From Deltaproteobacteria bacterium (GTDB lineage Bacteria; Myxococcota_A; Polyangia; Polyangiales; JADJMO01): a DNA stretch of 64,000 bases. Below, piece after piece: positions 59,115 through 64,000 of this stretch (the stretch's first letter is position 1; every line of letters begins with the position of its first letter). The notes under the pieces were generated by a model. The model was given only the letters and a program-made list of their open reading frames with translations, made no database searches and was not told the DNA's origin. The stretch spans positions 1-64,000 of the forward strand of contig JANYDK010000115.1 in the NCBI GenBank assembly GCA_025363655.1, given 5' to 3'. The translations under genes and the position numbers were made by a program.

Positions 59115-59665
59115 CTCGAAGTCCCTCGCGTGCGCTCGTGTCGCTCGAGGAGATACCAACCGGCCAGCACCAGGGCGTGATGGATTTCCCCGCGATCGAT
59201 CGCCGCCTCGACCTCGGGGCGCGTGAGCACCACCAGCTCGCAGTCCTCGAGGTCGTCGAGGCGCTGGCCTTCGCGGTGGGGCGTGCAACCGTAGGCGACG
59301 TAACAATGAAGCTGATTTCCCTGCATCGCCGGGTTCGGAGCGAGCGCGCCGAGGGAGACGATTTCCTTCGCCTCGTACCCGGTCTCCTCACGCAGCTCAC
59401 GACGCGCGGCCGCGAGCGGATCTTCGCCCGGGTCGACGAGGCCGCCGGGGATCTCGAGCGAAGGCGCGTTGGTGCCGAAGCGATGCTGACGGACGAAGAG
59501 CAGCTCTCCCGCCTCGGTGAAGGCGACGACGTTGCACCAGTCGGGGGTCTCGAAGGTGAAGACGGGACGAGCGTCGCCATCGTCGCGTCGCACCTCGTAC
59601 TGACGAATCGCGTAGACGTGGAACTGGGCCACGGTGAGACCTTCGCTGCGCGTCCATCGAGCCAT
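59111..59665 (-). CDS. NUDIX hydrolase
   Basis: A 184-residue protein with a complete Nudix box: GGLVDPGEDPLAAARRELREETGYEA, matching G-x5-E-x7-R-E-x2-E-E-x-G. Upstream VAFTEAGELLFVRQHRFG is like ADP-ribose pyrophosphatases, which hydrolyse ADP-ribose and related nucleoside diphosphate sugars; substrate is inferred only. I chose ATG at 59665; an upstream frame to 59698 adds 11 residues. Coupled to the ferredoxin gene. Confidence 0.92.
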   Translation of the reverse strand: MARWTRSEGLTVAQFHVYAIRQYEVRRDDGDARPVFTFETPDWCNVVAFTEAGELLFVRQHRFGTNAPSLEIPGGLVDPGEDPLAAARRELREETGYEAKEIVSLGALAPNPAMQGNQLHCYVAYGCTPHREGQRLDDLEDCELVVLTRPEVEAAIDRGEIHHALVLAGWYLLERHERTRGTSR

Positions 59666-59757
59666 TCGGCAGCCGTAGCACGTCCGTGCAGCGGCCAAAT
59701 CTCATCGAATGCTTATGCATCCCCCGTCGCGCGCCGGATCCTGGTAGCTCGCGCTCC

Positions 59758-60570
59758 ATGGAACGGCCGCTCATTCTCTGCGCCAACGACGACGGCATCT
59801 TCTCGCGCGGCCTCGGTGCAGTGGCCGACGCGCTCTCCCGCATCGCGCGCGTGGTGGTGGTCGCGCCCGAGACCGAGCAGAGCGCGATGAGTCACTCGCT
59901 GACGCTGCATCGCCCCCTTCGCCTACGTCGCGTCGCCGAAGATCGATATGCGCTCGACGGCACGCCGGCCGACTGCGTGTATCTGGCGTTGCATCTCGGG
60001 GAGCGAGGCGACGGACCGGAGGGGACGATACCCCGCGTTCTGCCGCGCAAGCCCGACCTGGTGGTGAGCGGCATCAATCGCGGCATCAACCTCGGACAGG
60101 ACGTCTTCTACAGCGGCACCGTCGCCGCCGCGCGCGAGGGTGCACTTCGCGGCGTGCCCTCGATCGCCGTCTCGGTCGACACCAGCGTCGACGAGCTAGG
60201 CGTCTACTCGTACGAGCCTGCGCACGTCGCCGAGCTGACCGTGACGCTCGCGCAGCGGCTCCTCGCGCAGCCGCTGCCGACGAAGGCGATGCTCCTCAAC
60301 GTCAACGCGCCCGTCGGACCGATCAAGGGCGTTCGTCGCACGCGCCTCGGCACGCGTCTCTGGACGGAGAAGGTCGACGCGCGCATCGACCCGCGCGGCC
60401 GCCCTTACTTTTGGATTGGCGGCAAAGGCGTCGCGCACGATCAAATCGCGGGCAGCGACACCGAAGCGTTCGACGCCGGTTTCGCCTCGGTCACCGCGCT
60501 CCAGCTCGATCTCTCGCGCTACGACGACGTGGCGACGGCTCTCGTCGAGTCGGTCATCAGCGGCATCTGA
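59758..60570 (+). CDS. surE: 5'/3'-nucleotidase SurE
   Basis: A 270-residue SurE phosphatase. The metal site NDDGIFSRGL (N10, D11, D12) is followed by APETEQSAMSHSLT and VVSGINRGINLGQDVFYSGTVAAAREGAL, the family signatures for the metal-binding Ser and Asn. It dephosphorylates nucleoside monophosphates and helps stationary-phase survival in other bacteria. Its usual pairing with pcm or nlpD is not seen; it is divergent from the NUDIX gene. Confidence 0.95.
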   Translation: MERPLILCANDDGIFSRGLGAVADALSRIARVVVVAPETEQSAMSHSLTLHRPLRLRRVAEDRYALDGTPADCVYLALHLGERGDGPEGTIPRVLPRKPDLVVSGINRGINLGQDVFYSGTVAAAREGALRGVPSIAVSVDTSVDELGVYSYEPAHVAELTVTLAQRLLAQPLPTKAMLLNVNAPVGPIKGVRRTRLGTRLWTEKVDARIDPRGRPYFWIGGKGVAHDQIAGSDTEAFDAGFASVTALQLDLSRYDDVATALVESVISGI

Positions 60571-60596
60571 GCGGCAGCCGAGCGACGACAGACGAC

Positions 60597-60628
60597 AAAA
60601 AAGGGACGGGCCGCACTGCGCGGCCCGT
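60597..60628 (-). terminator. Rho-independent terminator of the cold-shock gene
   Basis: On the minus strand ACGGGCCGC-5 nt-GCGGCCCGT (perfect 9-bp stem) then CCC and six T. It is 20 bp after the csp stop codon, and by position it may also terminate surE from the other side less efficiently. Confidence 0.85.
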
Positions 60629-60648
60629 TCACACGATGTGTCGACTGC

Positions 60649-60873
60649 TCAGGCAGTGGTGCTCTGCGCCTCGGCGATGCGACGGACGTTGAGCGCCTGG
60701 AGACCCTTCGGCCCCTCCTTGATCTCGAACTCGACCGTGTCGTTCTCGAAGAGCTGCTTGCGCCCCTCGCCCTCGATCTGGGTGTAGTGAACGAAGACGT
60801 CGGGTCCGTCGGTTTGCTTGATGAACCCGAAACCCTTGTCGTTGTAGAACCGCTTCACCTTACCGATCGCCAT
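60649..60873 (-). CDS. Cold-shock-domain protein
   Basis: A 74-residue CSD protein: [15 protein letters not shown] with RNP1 (KGFGFI) and [13 protein letters not shown] with RNP2 (VFVHY), ending LQALNVRRI. It binds single-stranded nucleic acid and acts as an RNA chaperone. It has its own terminator, and a promoter about 130 bp upstream giving a leader of about 120 nt, a length typical of cold-inducible csp genes. A 17-bp palindrome lies in that leader. Confidence 0.95.
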   Translation of the reverse strand: MAIGKVKRFYNDKGFGFIKQTDGPDVFVHYTQIEGEGRKQLFENDTVEFEIKEGPKGLQALNVRRIAEAQSTTA

Positions 60874-60896
60874 GGCGAACCTCACATCGTTCGTAC

Positions 60897-60913
60897 GAAG
60901 ACACGTTGTCTTC
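60897..60913. promoter_or_regulatory. Palindrome in the csp leader
   Basis: GAAGACA-CGT-TGTCTTC, perfect 7-bp arms, 24 bp upstream of the csp ATG. In RNA this is a short hairpin near the ribosome-binding region (TGAGG), so it could modulate translation with temperature, or be an operator in DNA. Confidence 0.45.
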
Positions 60914-61001
60914 ACTGGGAGGCGCTGACCTCGACTGCATCGCGCCAACTCGGGGACCCGCAACGTCGCGCGACCCGAGCACTCCTCACGGGAGCGGCGG
61001 C

Positions 61002-61031
61002 AACGTAGACGCGCGAGACACCCTTGGTCAA
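61002..61031 (-). promoter_or_regulatory. Sigma-70-type promoter of the cold-shock gene
   Basis: On the minus strand TTGACC (61031-61026), 18-bp spacer, TACGTT (61007-61002). Start of transcription expected near 60995, giving a leader of roughly 120 nt. Confidence 0.6.
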
Positions 61032-61121
61032 CCCACATGATCCAGTAAGTTTCGGCCGTGCGCGATCGCATGGAATGCGCGGAAAAATCCGCGCCTTCAG
61101 CGAGAAAGTCGGGCCTCGGGT

Positions 61122-61149
61122 TTGGCCTCCGCTGGGTTCTCCGTATACT
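61122..61149 (+). promoter_or_regulatory. Sigma-70-type promoter of pssA
   Basis: TTGGCC (61122-61127), 16-bp spacer, TATACT (61144-61149). The -10 matches five of six consensus bases. It lies 54 bp upstream of the pssA ATG. The Shine-Dalgarno AAAGGAGAGG follows at about 61186-61195. Confidence 0.6.
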
Positions 61150-61203
61150 GGAGTTTCGGTTTTCGCCGCGGCGGAGGCCGACACGAAAGGAGAGGCGCGA
61201 GGG

Positions 61204-62004
61204 ATGAACCTGAAGAAATCGCTCTTCCTCCTCCCCAACATCATCACGCTCGCCAGCATTTTCTGCGGGTTCGATGCCATTCGCATCGCAGCGGAAGCGC
61301 GGGGCGACGTCGACTTCTGGCACGCTGCGTTGCTCCTCATCTTCGCCATGTTCTTCGACACGCTCGACGGCCGGGTGGCCCGCGCGACGAAGACCCAGAG
61401 CGCCTTCGGCCTCCAAATCGACTCGCTCGCCGACGTCATCTCCTTCGGCGTCGCCCCGGCGATCCTCGTCTACAAGTGGTCGCTCCATCAGCTCGGCGAG
61501 CTCGGGTTCTTCTTCTCGTTCCTCTTCGCCGCCGCCGGCGCCGTCCGCCTCGCGCGCTTCAACGTGCTCTCGATGCGCGAAAAGGGCGCTCCCGCGAAGC
61601 CGGGCAAGTACATCGTCGGCCTGCCGATCCCCGGCGCCGCCGGCATCCTCATCGCGCTCGTCGTCGCGAACCACGCTGCCGCCGCCGACATCAACTCGCG
61701 TCGCTACGCCTACGTGCTCCTCGCGGTGGTCATCGCGCTCAGCGGCTTCATGGTCTCGACCATCAAGTTCCGCTCGTTCAAGGACATCAAGCTCAACGCC
61801 CGCACCGGCGCGCTCGTGGCGTTCATCATCGCCTCTTCGGCCGCCGTCAGCGCGTACACCAAGCCCGCGTTCGTGCTGCTCTGGCTGCTCGGCTGCTACA
61901 TCATGCTCGGCGTCGTCGAGACGCTCCTGGCGATGCCCAAGGCCCTCGCGCTGCGCCGCGCTGCCCGTCGCGAAGCCCGCATCTCGATCACCAGCGGCAA
62001 CTGA
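61204..62004 (+). CDS. pssA: CDP-diacylglycerol-serine O-phosphatidyltransferase
   Basis: A 266-residue membrane enzyme. The complete CDP-alcohol transferase motif D52-x2-D55-G56-x2-A59-R60-x8-G69-x3-D73-x3-D77 ([18 protein letters not shown]) is in the first membrane region, with about eight membrane helices in total. It makes phosphatidylserine, the precursor of phosphatidylethanolamine. Start set by AAAGGAGAGG upstream. The usual neighbour psd is not next to it. Confidence 0.95.
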   Translation: MNLKKSLFLLPNIITLASIFCGFDAIRIAAEARGDVDFWHAALLLIFAMFFDTLDGRVARATKTQSAFGLQIDSLADVISFGVAPAILVYKWSLHQLGELGFFFSFLFAAAGAVRLARFNVLSMREKGAPAKPGKYIVGLPIPGAAGILIALVVANHAAAADINSRRYAYVLLAVVIALSGFMVSTIKFRSFKDIKLNARTGALVAFIIASSAAVSAYTKPAFVLLWLLGCYIMLGVVETLLAMPKALALRRAARREARISITSGN

Positions 62005-62077
62005 GCTCCCGACTACCCGCGTCGACGACGGCGGCGCGTCCTGCTACACCCGCCGGCTCACGCTTCGGAGGTTCTTC

Positions 62078-64000
62078 ATGTCGCAGCGGCGTTTCGCTTG
62101 GCTTCTCGGCTCCATCGGTCTCACTGCCTTCCTCGTCGGCTGCCGAGGCGACGCGTCGTCGAGCAGCTCGCCCACGGAGGGCACGGGAGGTGCGGGAGGC
62201 GCGGCGCAGCTCACGTCGGTGAACGATGGAGCGACGAAGCATGGGGTGGAGCTCCTGCGCGCGACGAAGAGCTTCCAGGTCCCGGCGGTGCCCGGAATCA
62301 AGGCCCACGCGATGCTGAATGCGTCGCCGGTGGTGTCGTTCGTCGTCGAGAATTCCGACACGCCCAACGCCACGCTCCTCGCGCTGACGAAGGCGCCGCA
62401 GCGTCACCAACCGAGCATCTCGGTGCGTCTCCCCACGATCGCCAATGGCGCTGTCGCCATCGAGAGCCAGGGGATGCGCATCACGCTGCAACCACGCGGC
62501 TTCTCTGCGGTGCACCTCGAGTGGGCCGAGCGCATCGCCATCTATCCCAATGCGATCGAGAGCGAAGCCGGCACGCACGTCTTCCGCCGCGTCGACGACG
62601 AGGGCGTCGAAGACTTCTTCCAAGTGCCGACCGAGCGCGACGTGCTCTCGTACACCTACGACGTGACGATGAGCGGCGTCGCCGGCCTGCGATTGGTCAG
62701 CGGCTCGCTCGAGCTCCTCGACGCTGGAGGCGCGCCGCGCATCGCGGCACCGACGCCCTGGCTCGTCGACAAGAACGGCGTGCGCCGTCTCGGCAAACTC
62801 AGCGTGAGTGGCTGCAACTACGACACCGACCCGAGCGGCCCTTGGGGCCGTCCGGTGACCGCGCCCGGGGCCACGACCTGCACCGTGACTGCGTCGATCG
62901 ACGGCAAGGGCCTCGCGTATCCGGTGCTCGTCGATCCGGCGTGGCGCGGAACCTTCGGGACCAAGCAATCGCACGCCTACCATCACCTCTTCCTCCTCCC
63001 GGCGGGGGCCAAAGACGCGGGCAAGGTGCTGCTCGTCGGCGGCACGGGAAGCGCGCCGCAGACGACCGAGCTCTTCGACCCCGCCACGAACTCGTGGGCG
63101 TCCTCGACCGACATCTCCGGGAGCATCGATTTCGGTGCGGGCAATGGCGCCGCGATGTTGCCGGATGGCACCGTCGTGGTCGGCGGTGGCATTCCCGCGA
63201 CGGGCTCGTCGCCGTTGAGCGCGCGAGCCAGCGTCGTTCGCCGCAACCCGGCGACCGCGGCTTGGTCGACTGCGGCCGCGCTCGGCGTGGGTCGCGCGTT
63301 CCACACGTTCGTGGCGGTCAAAGTTGGGGGCAAGGATCAGATCCTCGCTGCGGGCGGGCAGCCGAAAGACTCCCTCTCCAGCACGTCGGGCGCGTACAAG
63401 TCGGCCGAGCTCTACGACCCGGGTGTCGACGGCTGGAAGGGCATCACCGGCGGGATGGGCACTGCTCACACCCAAGCCGGTGCGGCGGTCCTCTCGTCGG
63501 GCAAGGTGGTCATCGGCGGCGGGTATACGACCAGCAGCTTCGACTCGATTTCTGCAGGCGAAGTCTTCGATCCGGCCACGTCGACGTTTTCGGCGTCACC
63601 GGCGATGAAAGACAACCGCGCCGGCGCGATCGTCGTCCCGCTGAAGACGGGCGGCGCGATGGTCTTCGGCGGCATCAATTTCGGCGGCGACGAGCTCGGG
63701 ACCATCGAGTACTTCGACGGCACCGCGTTCAACACGCTGACGGCGACCTTGGCGCAACCGACGGCGTTCGGTGCAGGCGTGCAGATCGACGACGGCCGCG
63801 TCCTCGTCACTGGCGGGCAGCTCGACGACAAGACGACGGGCGACACCTCGGCGCTCGATTCTGCCGCGCTCTTCTCCCCGGGCACCGATCCCAAGACCGG
63901 CACGGTGGTCGACACGGCTGCGATGGCGACGCCGCGGCGCTTTCACGCGATGCTGAACATGCCGGGCGCCGGCGTGCTCGCGGTCGGCGGCGACAACGGC
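62078..64000 (+). CDS. Kelch/propeller lipoprotein, cut by the right edge
   Basis: The frame is open from ATG 62078 to the last base without a stop, so the gene is incomplete (641 codons visible). Signal peptide MSQRRFAWLLGSIGLTAFLVGCRG has a lipobox VGC (Cys about 22). A Ser/Gly linker leads to a domain of about 250 residues (residues about 40-290), then kelch/galactose-oxidase-like repeats appear: KVLLVGGTGSAPQTTELFDPATNSW, TVVVGGGIPATG, QILAAGGQPKDS, KVVIGGGYTTSS, GAMVFGGINFGG, RVLVTGGQLDD, each about 50 residues. A surface-exposed beta-propeller is the best reading; ligand is unknown. Confidence 0.85.
   Translation, partial: MSQRRFAWLLGSIGLTAFLVGCRGDASSSSSPTEGTGGAGGAAQLTSVNDGATKHGVELLRATKSFQVPAVPGIKAHAMLNASPVVSFVVENSDTPNATLLALTKAPQRHQPSISVRLPTIANGAVAIESQGMRITLQPRGFSAVHLEWAERIAIYPNAIESEAGTHVFRRVDDEGVEDFFQVPTERDVLSYTYDVTMSGVAGLRLVSGSLELLDAGGAPRIAAPTPWLVDKNGVRRLGKLSVSGCNYDTDPSGPWGRPVTAPGATTCTVTASIDGKGLAYPVLVDPAWRGTFGTKQSHAYHHLFLLPAGAKDAGKVLLVGGTGSAPQTTELFDPATNSWASSTDISGSIDFGAGNGAAMLPDGTVVVGGGIPATGSSPLSARASVVRRNPATAAWSTAAALGVGRAFHTFVAVKVGGKDQILAAGGQPKDSLSSTSGAYKSAELYDPGVDGWKGITGGMGTAHTQAGAAVLSSGKVVIGGGYTTSSFDSISAGEVFDPATSTFSASPAMKDNRAGAIVVPLKTGGAMVFGGINFGGDELGTIEYFDGTAFNTLTATLAQPTAFGAGVQIDDGRVLVTGGQLDDKTTGDTSALDSAALFSPGTDPKTGTVVDTAAMATPRRFHAMLNMPGAGVLAVGGDNG

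Noticed and set aside
61024-61203. N-terminal extension of PssA upstream of 61204
   Set aside because: The extension has no membrane or family feature, crosses a candidate promoter, and a strong Shine-Dalgarno precedes 61204.

Overview
The window is strongly GC-rich, with third codon positions almost always G or C, and is densely coded on both strands. The gene content points to a myxobacterium (phylum Myxococcota, probably class Polyangia). The signs are a eukaryote-like Ser/Thr kinase with an HRDVSPSN catalytic loop and a C-terminal membrane anchor, a CarD/CdnL regulator, a response regulator fused to a DUF4388-like domain, about ten lipoproteins whose lipobox Cys is usually followed by Ser/Gly/Asp-rich linkers, and many beta-propeller or kelch-like secreted proteins. 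The placement is inferred from gene content. No rRNA or tRNA gene was seen.

Layout. 0-12 kb: a gene cut by the left edge, an outer-membrane barrel protein, a HAD-type hydrolase, two tandem paralogous Asp-box lipoproteins of about 1,090 residues, a universal stress protein, a response regulator, a Lys/Asp-block lipoprotein and a Dam-family methylase. 12-22 kb: tcdA with a coupled lipoprotein, a Ser/Thr kinase, a translationally coupled queD-DUF2203-folE-SDR operon, an MscS channel fused to a cyclic-nucleotide-binding domain, YjbQ, a LON-domain protein coupled to a lipoyl-ligase-like protein, and carD. 22-28 kb: a 657-bp intergenic region that appears to encode an undescribed C-rich small RNA, then a lipoprotein, a mini WYL-type regulator, a CysQ-like phosphatase coupled to a thiolase, a TerB-like protein, and a PPDK/PEP-synthase regulatory protein coupled to a Cys-cluster protein. 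28.5-45 kb: a surface polysaccharide locus with two flippases, four GT-B transferases, a GT2, a WbsX-type enzyme, an FkbM and a second methyltransferase, and an RmlD homologue. It is interrupted by an rseP-type intramembrane protease and an outer-membrane protein. 45-64 kb: an ECF sigma factor, homoserine dehydrogenase, a DUF374 acyltransferase, Nnr (NAD(P)HX repair), a propeller-phosphoesterase lipoprotein, an isolated small acidic protein with its own promoter and terminator, a SprT-like protein, a run of envelope lipoproteins, a HAD phosphatase, a thioredoxin-like ferredoxin coupled to a NUDIX hydrolase, SurE, a cold-shock protein with a long leader, PssA and a kelch-like lipoprotein cut by the right edge.

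Themes. Most genes serve envelope construction (lipoproteins, barrels, polysaccharide, PssA, RseP), signalling (kinase, response regulator, ECF sigma, cNMP-gated channel, CarD) or core metabolism (queuosine/pterin, homoserine, NAD repair). Translational coupling by 1-4 bp stop/start overlap recurs and fixed several start codons. The most novel-looking item is the candidate small RNA at about 22433-22588 (minus strand). It has a TTGACA-N17-TAGAGT promoter, strong hairpins, an open C-rich stretch that could pair with Shine-Dalgarno sequences, and a Rho-independent terminator. It could instead be an attenuated leader of carD.
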